A stretch of 64,000 nt of DNA from assembly GCF_001651035.1 (NCBI RefSeq), contig NZ_LXRG01000110.1, forward strand, positions 418,486 to 482,485, in the 5' to 3' direction. The position numbers and the translations under genes are program-made. Below, piece after piece: positions 34,203 through 43,300 of the stretch (within the stretch, counting starts at the first letter, position 1; every line of letters begins with the position of its first letter). This DNA comes from Halomonas sp. ALS9. Lineage in GTDB: Bacteria; Pseudomonadota; Gammaproteobacteria; Pseudomonadales; Halomonadaceae. The notes below the pieces were generated by a model. It saw only the letters and a list, made by a program, of their open reading frames with translations. It searched no databases and was not told the DNA's origin.

Positions 34203-35113
34203 GAAGGTTCCTCGCCGCGGTTTGGTAAGGGGGTGTGGCAAGTTAATTCATAGTGGCTATAGAGATCATCCAGCATGGCGTTGGCCGCTAATATACCGCC
34301 GCCCATCATCCAGCTGACCGGATCAACTTCAAAAACACGTCCGCTTTGGACTGCGGATAGCTGCTGCCAAAGAGGGTGGGAGGCCCAGTGCCGGTAATTA
34401 TCCGCAATCGCGGGGTCATCCGGTTCAAGCAGAATAAACAGGGCGTCGGCATCCAGCACTGGAATATTTTCTGTACTGGAAAGCTTCATTCCCCAGCTCT
34501 GGCTCTGCAGGGTATCCGGTTGCGCAAAGCCCAGCTCATCGAGAATCGAGCCCGCAAAGCCGCTGGTATAGATACGTACGTGGTCGCTTTTAAAACGCAC
34601 TACGGCGACTTTTTGCGGCCACGCATCGCCCAATTTGACGGCGATCTGCTGGCGAAAATCGGCCACCCGTTCGTCCCAGCGCTGGAGTAGCTCCCCGGCC
34701 TCGGCTTCTTGGTGAGTGGCATTCGCCACCATCGTGAGGGTGGTCTTGAAGTTAAATACCGTAGGTGCTGATACCGTGGGAGCAATAGCACTTAATAGTG
34801 GCGCTATGCGCGCGTGGCGAAAATTGCTGGCAATCACCAGGTCAGGCTTCAGCCAGGCAATCTTTTCCAGGTTGGGTTGAGTTTCCAGCCCCACATGCTC
34901 GACGCCATCAAGCGGATCACGCAGGTAGCGGTACATGGGCTTTTCCAACCAGGAGTCGACCACGCCAATCGGCGTCAGCCCAAGTGCCACGGCGCTGTCG
35001 GTGGCGCCCTGGTAAAGTGTCACAATGCGCGGCGAGTCAGGGGGGCTGTGTAGCGGGTTGGCGGTCAACATCGCGGGCGTTAGCGCCGCCAGCGTTATCA
35101 GCAACACACGCAT
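34196..35113 (-). CDS. Iron-siderophore periplasmic binding protein (FecB type)
   Basis: A 305-residue binding protein with signal peptide 'MRVLLITLAALTPAMLTA' at the start and the type-III fold blocks 'RIVTLYQGATDSAVALGL', 'NLEKIAWLKPDLVIASNFR' and 'LFILLEPDDPAIADNYRHW'. The ATG at 35113 is chosen because AAAAAGG precedes it by the right distance and the signal peptide begins at once; an ATG at 35149 is also possible. It captures the ferric complex that crosses the outer membrane through the TonB receptor at 29939. Confidence 0.85.
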   Translation of the reverse strand: MRVLLITLAALTPAMLTANPLHSPPDSPRIVTLYQGATDSAVALGLTPIGVVDSWLEKPMYRYLRDPLDGVEHVGLETQPNLEKIAWLKPDLVIASNFRHARIAPLLSAIAPTVSAPTVFNFKTTLTMVANATHQEAEAGELLQRWDERVADFRQQIAVKLGDAWPQKVAVVRFKSDHVRIYTSGFAGSILDELGFAQPDTLQSQSWGMKLSSTENIPVLDADALFILLEPDDPAIADNYRHWASHPLWQQLSAVQSGRVFEVDPVSWMMGGGILAANAMLDDLYSHYELTCHTPLPNRGEEPSC

Positions 35114-35221
35114 TAAAACCTTTTTGCCATGGGTGTGTGCTTTTAACATTAAGGTCACTTTACGACTGCCCTGGAGTGAAAAGTCAGGATGATGGCATGG
35201 CGTAAAAGCTAATGCAAAGCA

Positions 35222-35557
35222 TTACCAAATGAGGGCCGCGACCTCCACCAACCCAAACACCCCAACTCCAGCAGCGACCGGCCAGCCCAATGAGCGCACC
35301 CGCGACCACACCAGCAGCGTAACGGCAAGCCCGATGGCGGTGGCGATCCAGGAAACAGCGTTGGGGTTAACCGGCACAATGGACACCCCCAGCACGGCGG
35401 CAATCATCAGCGGGCCAAGAATACCCAACCACTGTGGCATATTATTAAGGCCGGTCGTGCTGTTGAGTCGTCGCTGCATCCATAAAAAAGGCACGACTCG
35501 CATCAGCAGGGTGCCAAGGGCTGAAACCGCTACCGCTAGCCAAAGTGCGCTGCTCAT
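35222..35557 (-). CDS. azlD: AzlD-family exporter subunit (second copy)
   Basis: A 111-residue AzlD-type membrane protein with four hydrophobic stretches ('LWLAVAVSALGTLLMRVVPF', 'WLGILGPLMIAAVLGVSIV', 'VSWIATAIGLAVTLLVW', 'VAAGVGVFGLVEVAALIW'). It overlaps the stop of the AzlC gene (ATGA) and is last in a three-gene operon with the HTH-cupin regulator. Its sequence differs clearly from the azlD at 5961. Confidence 0.85.
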   Translation of the reverse strand: MSSALWLAVAVSALGTLLMRVVPFLWMQRRLNSTTGLNNMPQWLGILGPLMIAAVLGVSIVPVNPNAVSWIATAIGLAVTLLVWSRVRSLGWPVAAGVGVFGLVEVAALIW

Positions 35558-36276
35558 TGCTCACACCTCTTGTTTTGGAATTTCAGCATATAGAAGCACA
35601 GCGCACCGCAGGCAGCCGCGAGGGGAATCGCCACATTGCTCCAGCCGACCAGCGTTAAACCGAGTGCGGCCAGAATGGTGCAGCCCATTGCCACGGCCCA
35701 GCGCTTATCGGTAAAGCGTGGTGCCACCATGGTCAGAAACAGCGCGGGCAGGGCGAAGGGCATAATCTCACCCAGCAGCGGCCAGCGGGCGGTAAACGCT
35801 TCCCCGGCGGTAGCGCCCACCGCGGTACCGATGATCCAGGCGCCCCAGGCCAGCAGCGATGCACCCACAAACCAACTAAAGCGCTTTACCTCCGGCAGTT
35901 GCGGCAGCCGGGTTAAGGCCAGGGCAAATACCTGGTCGGTGAGGCCGTGCATTAACCAGGGCCAGTGGCGGCTGCGTGGCAAGAACGCCGCCAGGTTGGG
36001 GCCGTACACCACATGGCGGACGTTAATCAGCAGCGTCATCGCCACCACCAACCACAGCGGTGCGCCGGTGGCGATCATACCCACAAACAAAAACTGCGAG
36101 GCCCCGGCGTAGATCAGCGCTGAAATAGCCGTGGCTTCCAGCGTGCTGAAGCCTGCCTGGGTGGCGACCAAGCCAAACGACAGCGCCACTGGAATGTAGC
36201 CGCCCAGTAGTGGGATGGCCTCTCGCACGCCCTGCAGTGCGCTACGCAGAGGAGAGTGGCTGGCAGCTTGGTTCAT
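35554..36276 (-). CDS. azlC: AzlC-family permease (second copy)
   Basis: A 240-residue AzlC-family protein: 'LLGGYIPVALSFGLVATQAG', 'ALIYAGASQFLFVGMIA', 'LINVRHVVYGPNLAAFLP' and 'HGLTDQVFALALTRLP'. It works with the downstream AzlD-type subunit, presumably exporting branched-chain or related amino acids. Its start overlaps the regulator stop, making a regulator-azlC-azlD operon. Confidence 0.87.
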   Translation of the reverse strand: MNQAASHSPLRSALQGVREAIPLLGGYIPVALSFGLVATQAGFSTLEATAISALIYAGASQFLFVGMIATGAPLWLVVAMTLLINVRHVVYGPNLAAFLPRSRHWPWLMHGLTDQVFALALTRLPQLPEVKRFSWFVGASLLAWGAWIIGTAVGATAGEAFTARWPLLGEIMPFALPALFLTMVAPRFTDKRWAVAMGCTILAALGLTLVGWSNVAIPLAAACGALCFYMLKFQNKRCEQ

Positions 36277-36803
36277 GAAGTTTGGCCTTCTGCACCGTAG
36301 GTGATGGTCATTATCAACGTGGCCTCCGCTGCTTGGGTACGATAAAGGTGTGGCTGGTCGGCGGGGAAGGTCACGGTATTCCCCGGGGTTAGCTGCGTGG
36401 TGGCGCCTTCTGGCCCCGCTTCCAGCCAGCCGCTAATTAGCGTAAGCGATTCGCGGGTGCCCGGTGTATGGGCTTCAGCATGACGCAACGTATGCGGCGC
36501 GCAGCGCATCCAGTAGGCATCCACCTGGGGTGAATCTTTGCCTTGATCAATTAAGCGCACCTGCACACCATCTTCGCCCAGAGGCACGCTGATGGGTGCC
36601 ACCAGGGTGCCGAAGGGCACATTGAGCTGCACCGCCAACCGCCAAATGGTATCGATAGTGGGATTACCGTTGCCTTGCTCCAAGCGACACAGGTTGGACT
36701 TGGCGATGCCCGCTTCATTGGCTAATTGAGAAAGCGACCAGCCTCGCTCAAGGCGAAGTGCTTGAAGGTGCTGGCCCAGCGTGTTGAGTGAGAGTTTATC
36801 CAT
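36273..36803 (-). CDS. XRE-family regulator with cupin sensor domain
   Basis: A 176-residue HTH-cupin regulator. The XRE domain is at residues about 8-65 ('WSLSQLANEAGIAKSNLCRLEQG'), and the single cupin barrel at about 95-172 ('LISGWLEAGPEGATTQ', 'PGNTVTFPADQPHLYRT'). The cupin probably senses a small molecule, likely the exported amino acid. It is cotranscribed with azlC and azlD and has a perfect 32-bp palindrome just upstream, the natural candidate for its operator. Confidence 0.88.
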   Translation of the reverse strand: MDKLSLNTLGQHLQALRLERGWSLSQLANEAGIAKSNLCRLEQGNGNPTIDTIWRLAVQLNVPFGTLVAPISVPLGEDGVQVRLIDQGKDSPQVDAYWMRCAPHTLRHAEAHTPGTRESLTLISGWLEAGPEGATTQLTPGNTVTFPADQPHLYRTQAAEATLIMTITYGAEGQTS

Positions 36804-36816
36804 GAGGCTTCCCGCC

Positions 36817-36848
36817 GTTCTTTATATAGAACGTTCTATATAAAGAAC
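36817..36848. promoter_or_regulatory. Perfect 32-bp palindrome, probable operator of the HTH-cupin regulator
   Basis: Bases 36817-36848 are completely self-complementary. The left half reads GTTCTTTATATAGAAC and the right half is its reverse complement, GTTCTATATAAAGAAC. Each half is itself a GTTC-N8-GAAC inverted repeat, so two GTTC...GAAC sites lie in tandem, joined by AGAACGTTCT at the centre. It lies 14 bases upstream of the regulator ATG. Confidence 0.8.
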
Positions 36849-37005
36849 ACATGCCTGTCAATGATATCGCCTGTCAATAATCTTGCTTGCTAACGCAATG
36901 GCCTGTTGTCGATGTGGCGTTTTCGGCAAGTGGCATCTTTTATGCATCGACTTAATGTAGTTAAGAAGGATAACGACGTTAGCAAGTCTGCTACGAGGAA
37001 GCGCG

Positions 37006-38310
37006 ATGCGTTCATTGGCAATGCTCCAACCGGTTAAATCGATTCTGAGAAGTGTGGCGCTATTGTTGCTAGGCAATGGCTTGCTTAACACGCTGCTCAC
37101 CCTGCGCGGCACAATGGAAGGCTTCTCTAGCGCGGTGTTGGGGTTAATTATGTCAGGCTATTTTGTCGGCTTTATTTGCGGCACCTGGGTGAGCGGACGG
37201 TTAATTCGGCGGATGGGCCACATTCGTACCTTTGGGTTTTGCGCCTCAATTTGTTCTTCAGTGGCGCTTTTACACCTGGTGTTTATTGACCCGTGGGTAT
37301 GGCTGCCTTTGAGAGTGGTCTATGGGCTATCGTTTATCACCTTAATTACCGTGATCGAAAGTTGGTTAAATAGCCAAGCCGCGAGCCACGAACGCGGGCG
37401 TATTTTTGCGGTGTATATGGTGGTCAACTTAGGCGCTTTGGCCCTCGCCCAGCAGTTGCTGAGGCTCTCTTCACCGCAAGGTTTTTTACTCTTTGTGGTG
37501 ATCGCCATTTTGATCAGTTGGGCGCTGTTACCCATTACCCTGACCCGTCGCGTTCAGCCTAAAATCCCAGAGCGGCCCAAAAGCAGCCTACGTTCATTGC
37601 TGGGCTTCGCGCCGCTGGCAGTGGCTTCTGCCGCGTTATCGGGGCTTGCTATGGGGGCGTTCTGGTCGATGACCCCGGTTTACGCGACCCAGTTAGGGTT
37701 TGATATTGGCGGCGTAGGGCTGGTGATGAGCGTAGCGATTATTGGCGGCGCGCTGCTGCAGATACCTATCGGGCGCTTCTCGGATAAGCATGACCGCCCC
37801 AGGGTGATGACCTGGGTGGTGTTATTAGCGGCCATGATCGCCGCAGCCATGCCTTTTGCGCCCAGCCATGAAGTGCTCTTGGGGCTCTATTTTATTTGGG
37901 GGGGCTTGGCGTTTTCGCTCTATCCGCTGGCGGTGGCGCAGTTGATCGACCAATTGCATCCGGATGAAATTGTTTCCGGCTCGGCGGATATGCTGGTGAT
38001 GCACGGGGCAGGCTGTGCCGTCGCGCCGATCGCGGCGGGGTCACTGATGACCGCAGTCGGTGGCCACGGCCTGCCGATCTATATCGCCTGTGTGTTTACC
38101 CTGTTGGGCATTTACGCCATTTATCGTCGTCGCCACGTAACGGCCTTGATTACTCATACGGCTCACTTTGAACCAATGGTACAAAGTAGTGCAGGGGCAC
38201 TAGAAATGATCTTCAATGATACCCAGCGCGACCTGTTTGATGACCCGAGCTTTTATGAGGAGGATGAGCGTGAGCGGTTGACGACTCTTCTCAAGCCAAC
38301 CAATAGTTAA
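37006..38310 (+). CDS. MFS transporter, YcaD-like
   Basis: A 434-residue major facilitator protein with twelve predicted helices. 'GYFVGFICGTWVSGRLIRR' carries the loop 2-3 motif, and 'IGRFSDKHDRPRVMTW' is its counterpart between helices 8 and 9. The overall pattern ('VVYGLSFITLITVIESWLN') is that of the YcaD/UMF2 group, whose substrates are unknown. The ~50-residue cytoplasmic tail is acidic. The ATG at 37006 follows GAGGAAGCGCG. It is divergent from the HTH-cupin operon, across the palindrome, which could affect both. Confidence 0.82.
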   Translation: MRSLAMLQPVKSILRSVALLLLGNGLLNTLLTLRGTMEGFSSAVLGLIMSGYFVGFICGTWVSGRLIRRMGHIRTFGFCASICSSVALLHLVFIDPWVWLPLRVVYGLSFITLITVIESWLNSQAASHERGRIFAVYMVVNLGALALAQQLLRLSSPQGFLLFVVIAILISWALLPITLTRRVQPKIPERPKSSLRSLLGFAPLAVASAALSGLAMGAFWSMTPVYATQLGFDIGGVGLVMSVAIIGGALLQIPIGRFSDKHDRPRVMTWVVLLAAMIAAAMPFAPSHEVLLGLYFIWGGLAFSLYPLAVAQLIDQLHPDEIVSGSADMLVMHGAGCAVAPIAAGSLMTAVGGHGLPIYIACVFTLLGIYAIYRRRHVTALITHTAHFEPMVQSSAGALEMIFNDTQRDLFDDPSFYEEDERERLTTLLKPTNS

Positions 38311-38344
38311 TGCGAAAGCGCCCAGGGGAAGGGCTGATATAGGA

Positions 38345-38371
38345 GGAGTGGCTGTTATAAGAAGCCACTCC
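38345..38371. terminator. Hairpin between convergent MFS and sstT genes
   Basis: GGAGTGGCT (38345-38353) pairs perfectly with AGCCACTCC (38363-38371), with a nine-base loop, in the gap between convergent stop codons. Confidence 0.65.
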
Positions 38372-38375
38372 CCAG

Positions 38376-38434
38376 GGTGAATGGTAAAAAGGTGAAGGGT
38401 TAAAAGGTGAAGGCTTAAAAGCTGAACGGTTAAG
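38376..38434 (-). repeat. 15-bp tandem repeats running over the sstT stop codon
   Basis: Four degenerate copies: GGTGAATGGTAAAAA, GGTGAAGGGTTAAAA, GGTGAAGGCTTAAAA and the partial GCTGAACGGTTAAG. The last copy contains the TAA stop (plus-strand TTA at 38430-38432) of sstT. The core GGCTTAAAAGCTGAA recurs, with three extra bases, in repeats inside the cyclic glucan synthase gene at 41229-41282. Confidence 0.85.
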
Positions 38435-39653
38435 CGCGCTTACCTTCTTGCGCCTGACAAGCGGCGGCGGTGAACAGTACATCGGTGGAGGAGTTAAGCG
38501 CGGTTTCGGTGGCGTCCTGTACCACGCTGATCACAAAGCCAATCGCCACCGCCTGCATAGCCACTTCTGTGGGAATGCCAAACAGGTTAGCGGCCATAGG
38601 AATCAGCATTAGCGAGCCGCCCGCCACGCCGGAAACACCGCAGGCCGCCAGCGCTGACACCACGCACAAAAGCAGCGCCGTGGCAAAATCAACGCTAATA
38701 CCCAGTGTGTGCGTGGTGGCCAGGGTAATGACGGTAATGGTGATGGCCGCACCGCACATATTGATCGTCGCGCCCAGTGGAATGGATATCGAGTAGGTGT
38801 CAGGGTCAAGCTTCAGGCGGCGACAAAGCTCAAGGTTGACCGGAATATTCGCTGCCGAGCTGCGGGTGAAAAAGGCGGTAATCGCACTGCCCCGCAGGCA
38901 GGTAAATACCAGTGGATATGGGTTTTGCCGGGTAGTGAGGTAGACCAACAGTGGATTGCTCACTAGCGCCACAAACAGCATACAGCCCACAATCACCCCC
39001 AGCAGTTGGGCGTAGTTAAGCAGCGCCGCAACGCCTGATTCTGCCAGCGTGCCTGCCACCAAACCAAAGATACCCAGCGGCGCTAAACGAATCACTAGCG
39101 TCACAATGCGGGTGACCGCCGTGGATAAGTCGCTTAACGCTTGGCGGGTGGTATCGCTGGCTTGGCGCAGCGCCAAACCTAGGCCGATGGCCCAGGCCAG
39201 AATAGCGATAAAGTTGGCTTCCATCAGTGCGCTAACCGGGTTGGCCACCGCGTTTAACAGCAGATCGCGCAGAACGCTAAAAATATCGCCGGGCGGGTTT
39301 CCGTCAATTTGGCCTGCATTCAATGAGAGTTCGGTGGGAAATAGAAAGCTGGCTGCCACGGCAATTAACGCCGCGATTAATGTACCCACCACGTACAGCA
39401 CCAGCACAGGGCGAATGTGGGTTGGCTGGCCTTTTTGGTGAGCAGAAATAGCTGCGGCTACTAGCACAAATACCAAAATGGGGGCTACCGCCTGCAAAGC
39501 GGCGATAAAAAGCTGGCCAAGCAGCGCCACATCGCTAGCAATGCCCGGTGAGAAAAGGGCAAGCAATACCCCAGCAATGATACCGATTAAAATCTGCGGG
39601 ATGAGGCCCAGCCGTAAAAGTGGCCGGAATACTGCGTGGGCGATGGCGATCAT
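38430..39653 (-). CDS. sstT: Serine/threonine sodium symporter SstT
   Basis: A 407-residue transporter of the dicarboxylate/amino acid:cation symporter family matching SstT over its whole length: '[19 protein letters not shown]', '[20 protein letters not shown]', '[19 protein letters not shown]', '[20 protein letters not shown]', '[18 protein letters not shown]' and '[14 protein letters not shown]'. It imports L-serine and L-threonine with sodium in the inner membrane. It is monocistronic, between the MFS gene (convergent) and a small unknown gene. The C-terminal codons enter a tandem repeat. Confidence 0.92.
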   Translation of the reverse strand: MIAIAHAVFRPLLRLGLIPQILIGIIAGVLLALFSPGIASDVALLGQLFIAALQAVAPILVFVLVAAAISAHQKGQPTHIRPVLVLYVVGTLIAALIAVAASFLFPTELSLNAGQIDGNPPGDIFSVLRDLLLNAVANPVSALMEANFIAILAWAIGLGLALRQASDTTRQALSDLSTAVTRIVTLVIRLAPLGIFGLVAGTLAESGVAALLNYAQLLGVIVGCMLFVALVSNPLLVYLTTRQNPYPLVFTCLRGSAITAFFTRSSAANIPVNLELCRRLKLDPDTYSISIPLGATINMCGAAITITVITLATTHTLGISVDFATALLLCVVSALAACGVSGVAGGSLMLIPMAANLFGIPTEVAMQAVAIGFVISVVQDATETALNSSTDVLFTAAACQAQEGKRA

Positions 39654-39832
39654 TGCGCAACTCTCAGGTAGTCAAAAGTGGGGTGGCATTAGCGCGATGG
39701 GCCGCTAACGCGCCTGAAAGGGGCAGTATTCTATCAGCTGAGGCCTGCCTCCGTTACGCTGATATTCGCTTAGTCGATGAGATGGCTATTTCGAGGGTTA
39801 GCGAAGGCACGCCAAATTGATTCAATAAAAAT

Positions 39833-39859
39833 GCCCCTACCGCTTAAGCAGGCAGGGGC
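39833..39859 (-). terminator. Rho-independent terminator after the small unknown gene
   Basis: On the minus strand GCCCCTGCC pairs with GGTAGGGGC (one G-U), with a nine-base loop, followed by ATTTTTATTG. It lies about 57 bases after the stop at 39916. Confidence 0.8.
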
Positions 39860-39915
39860 TGATCGATAAAGTTGTCTGCACTAACAAGCTAACCGAGCTG
39901 TGCTGATTTTGACGA

Positions 39916-40224
39916 CTAGGCCGCTACGACCTCGAGAGTCGCTGGGGCGGTTTTGGGCGACTTGCCGATGCTGTCGTCTAGTGAACTGTTGGCAGCCATT
40001 TCCGCATACCCGCGTCGGGTTAATGCAAGCACCTCGGGTGAAGTGCCCCACTTCATCAGCATCTCATCCAGCAATTGTTCGGCTTTTTCAGCTTGGCCCC
40101 AGCGGGTGAGCAGTTGGGCGATGGCGTAATCGCACTCGGGGGTATCGAAGAGTTCATCCTTGATGTCTTGAATGGCGATTTGAAGACCCGCCTTGGAAAG
40201 GTCGTTTGATGTTTCGCTATGCAT
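39916..40224 (-). CDS. Small protein of unknown function, TPR-like helices
   Basis: A 102-residue acidic, cytoplasmic protein that I cannot assign. The middle ('PECDYAIAQLLTRWGQAEKAEQLLDEMLMKWGTSPEVLALTRRG') has the helix-turn-helix spacing and W/A/L pattern of about one and a half tetratricopeptide repeats, spread over residues ~29-73. The tail is low-complexity. GGAG lies nine bases before the ATG, and a good terminator follows, so it is an independent transcription unit. It may be a small adaptor or stress protein, but nothing shows this. Confidence 0.75.
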   Translation of the reverse strand: MHSETSNDLSKAGLQIAIQDIKDELFDTPECDYAIAQLLTRWGQAEKAEQLLDEMLMKWGTSPEVLALTRRGYAEMAANSSLDDSIGKSPKTAPATLEVVAA

Positions 40225-40289
40225 ATCACGGCTCCGTGTGATTGCTAATGGGACGACGGTTAATCTGAGATAACTGTCTAAATGTAAAT

Positions 40290-40306
40290 GGCACGCTTAG
40301 CGTGCC
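40290..40306 (-). terminator. Short hairpin after the cyclic glucan synthase gene
   Basis: GGCACGC-TTA-GCGTGCC is a perfect 7-bp stem located 64 bases beyond the stop of the minus-strand gene. Only a weak T-rich stretch follows on that strand. Confidence 0.5.
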
Positions 40307-40369
40307 AAGTTGAGACTAATATAGCCGTGAGTCAGAAGCAAATGTGAAAAATGGCTGACAAACAGATAG

Positions 40370-43300
40370 TTAACATGGGTTATGTGATCGATGAATAAAC
40401 ACCTCAAGCTGGTGGTGTTGGCCATCCAATGGGATACGTACCTCACCTTGCTGGAGGTTGAGGTGACGGCCATCAAGTTGTGCGTTAAGCGCCTCATCGG
40501 TGGTGATGACCTTAACCGCGTAGTGCGTGGCGGCAATGGCCAGCGTTGCGCTAAACCCTGGCCAGTCGTGGGGAAGGCAGGGAGCGATTACCAGCCAGCC
40601 ACCTTCCCGACGAATACCCAGAATACCCTCAATACCGGCGCGGTACATCCAGCCCGCTGAGCCCGTATACCATGTCCAGCCGCCGCGGCCAGTATGAGGT
40701 GCAACTGAGTAAACATCGGCGGCCACTACATAGGGTTCAACGTGATAACGGGCCGCGCTTTCCGGCGTGCGTGCATGGTTGATGGGGTTGAGTAGCGAGA
40801 AAAGTTGGTGGGCCTTATCGCCTTCGCCTAATTTGGCAAAGGCCAGGATGGCCCACATCGCCGCGTGGCTATATTGTCCGCCGTTTTCGCGCATTCCCGG
40901 CGGGTAGCCGCTGATATAGCCAGGGTCGCGCTGGGGCTGATCGAAGGGCGGCCAAAACAGTAGCGCAAGTTGCTCATCGTGCCCGATCAGTTCGCGCTCC
41001 AGTGACTCCATAGCACGCGCCGCTCGGTGTGGCTCTGCTGCCCCCGAGAGTACCGCCCATGTCTGGGCAATCGAATCAATTTGGCACGCGTCGCTCTCTT
41101 TGCTGCCCAGCCAGCTGCCATCATCGAAGGTCGCTCGGCGGTACCACTGGCCGTCCCAGGCGTTGCTTTCCAGCGCAATACGCAAAGCCGTTGCGTGGGC
41201 GCGCCAACGCTCGGCGCGTGATGCTGGCGGCTTTTTATAAGCTGAAGGCTCTTTAAAAGCTGAAGGCTCTTTATAAGCGGAAGGCTCTGAATGTTCACGC
41301 GATTGGGCAAAAGGTAGAAACAGCTCCAGCGTATGCAGTAGCAGCCAGCCTAGCCACACGCTTTCGCCTTTACCCGCGTCGCCAACGCGGTTCATCCCGT
41401 CGTTCCAATCACCGCCACCGATTAGCGGCAAGCCGAGTTCGCCCGTCAACTCAATGCTCTGATCTAAGCCACGGGCGCAGTGCTCAAACAGCGAGGCGGT
41501 TTCTGCTGCCATCATCGGTTGGAAAAAACTGTCGTGCTCGCCAGGGGCTAATTCAGCGCCTTCCAGAAAGCTTACCGATTCATCCAGCACGGCGGCATCG
41601 TGGGTGGTGGCGATATAACGAGCGCAGGCATAGGCCAGCCACACCCGGTCATCGGAAATGCGTGTACGCACCCCTTGGCCGGAGTGGGGCAGCCACCAGT
41701 GCTGCACATCGCCTTCAATAAACTGGCGGGAGGCGGCGCGCAGTAAATGCTCGCGAGTGGTTTCGGGGCTGGTGAAGGTTAATGCCATACCGTCCTGCAA
41801 CTGGTCGCGGAAGCCATAGGCGCCGCTGGCTTGGTAAAAACCTGAGCGCGCGGTGATCCGGCAGGCAATGGTTTGGTACATCAGCCAGCCGTTGAGCATG
41901 ATGTCCATGGCGCGGTCGGGGGTGGTCACTTGTACCGCGTTAAGCTGCGTTTGCCAGTGGGCAGTCACTATGGCGAGTTCGGCGTCAATATCCGCCTCGC
42001 GGTAACGCGCAATCAGTGTTTTTGCCTCGGCAGTGGAACTGCTCTGACCCATTAATACGACGATATCGACGCTTTCACCGGCCGCTAAGGTCACGCTGCG
42101 GTTAAGCGCAGCGCAAGGATCCAACCCCGCACCGTGGGCGCCGGAAAGCAAGGCGTGGCTGCGTAGCCACGCGGGCGCTGCCAAACTGCCGCCGGGGCCG
42201 ATAAACTCGCAGCGATCAGCCGTCCAGGAGGTTGGCGGGGTACCGATATCCAGAAACGCTACACGGCCTGGGAAATTCATATTCCAGGGGTTCTCAACCA
42301 GCAGCGCGCCGCTATCGGCATCAGGGTGTGAGATAAGAAAAGGCGCCGAGCCGCTGCGCGAAGTACCCAGCACCCACTCGGCATAAGCCGTCACGGAGAG
42401 CTTGCGTGGCCGCCCGGAGTGATTGGTAAGGCGTAGCCGTGAAATTCGAAGCGGAGCCTCTAACGGCACAAAGTGCAGCAGCGCAAGGGTAATTCCATCC
42501 GCTTGATGCTCGAACTGGCTATAGCCGAAGCCGTGCCGCGCTATGTAGCGGCCATGATCCCGTAAAGGGCGGGCCGTGGCGGTGAAGAGCGCCATCGACT
42601 CTTCATCGCGAACATAGATCACATCGCCACTCGGATCCATAACAGGGTCGTTTGACCAGGCCGTCAGCTGGTTTTCACGGCTGTTATCCGCCCATATATA
42701 GCCTGCGCCTTCTGCTGATACCTGAAAGCCGAAGCCTGCGTTGGCGATCACATTTATCCACGGTGCGGGCGTGGAACTCCCTGCCTCAAGTATCGTTACA
42801 TACTCACGGCCATCCCGGGCAAAGCCGCCCAGCCCATTAAAAAACTCAAGTGCTGGGAGCGGCGTTTCACTGACATTGAGGGGGATGTGCTTGGGTAGGG
42901 GGCGTTTGATTAAGGAGTGGAGTGGCGTTGGTGCACGGAGTACGGGCAGCGTCAGGGCTAACTGGTTCGCTATGCTGCCGCGATGGGCCATTAAAGCGAC
43001 GCAGGCTATCGACTGAAGCTGTGTACGCACTTCCAAGCTCATCAGGTCGGCGCGTAGTGTTGTCACAGACCCCTGAGCGAAATCCTTTTTAAAACGAGGC
43101 TGGGCTTGGCTGCTAAGCACTGCGGTTTCAATGGCTTGCTGAAGATCCTGAATATAAGAGGAGGAGCGCTCATTGATAATCACCACATCCACGCCTAGCC
43201 GCTTCATACGCCAATATTCGTGGGCGCGCAGCAGTTGGCGTACCTGACCAATGTCATCAATGCTATCGATGCGCATCAGAATAATCGGCAGATCGCCGGA

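Noticed and set aside
38376..38434. CRISPR array
   Set aside because: Units are contiguous 15-bp copies with no spacers, and no cas genes are nearby.
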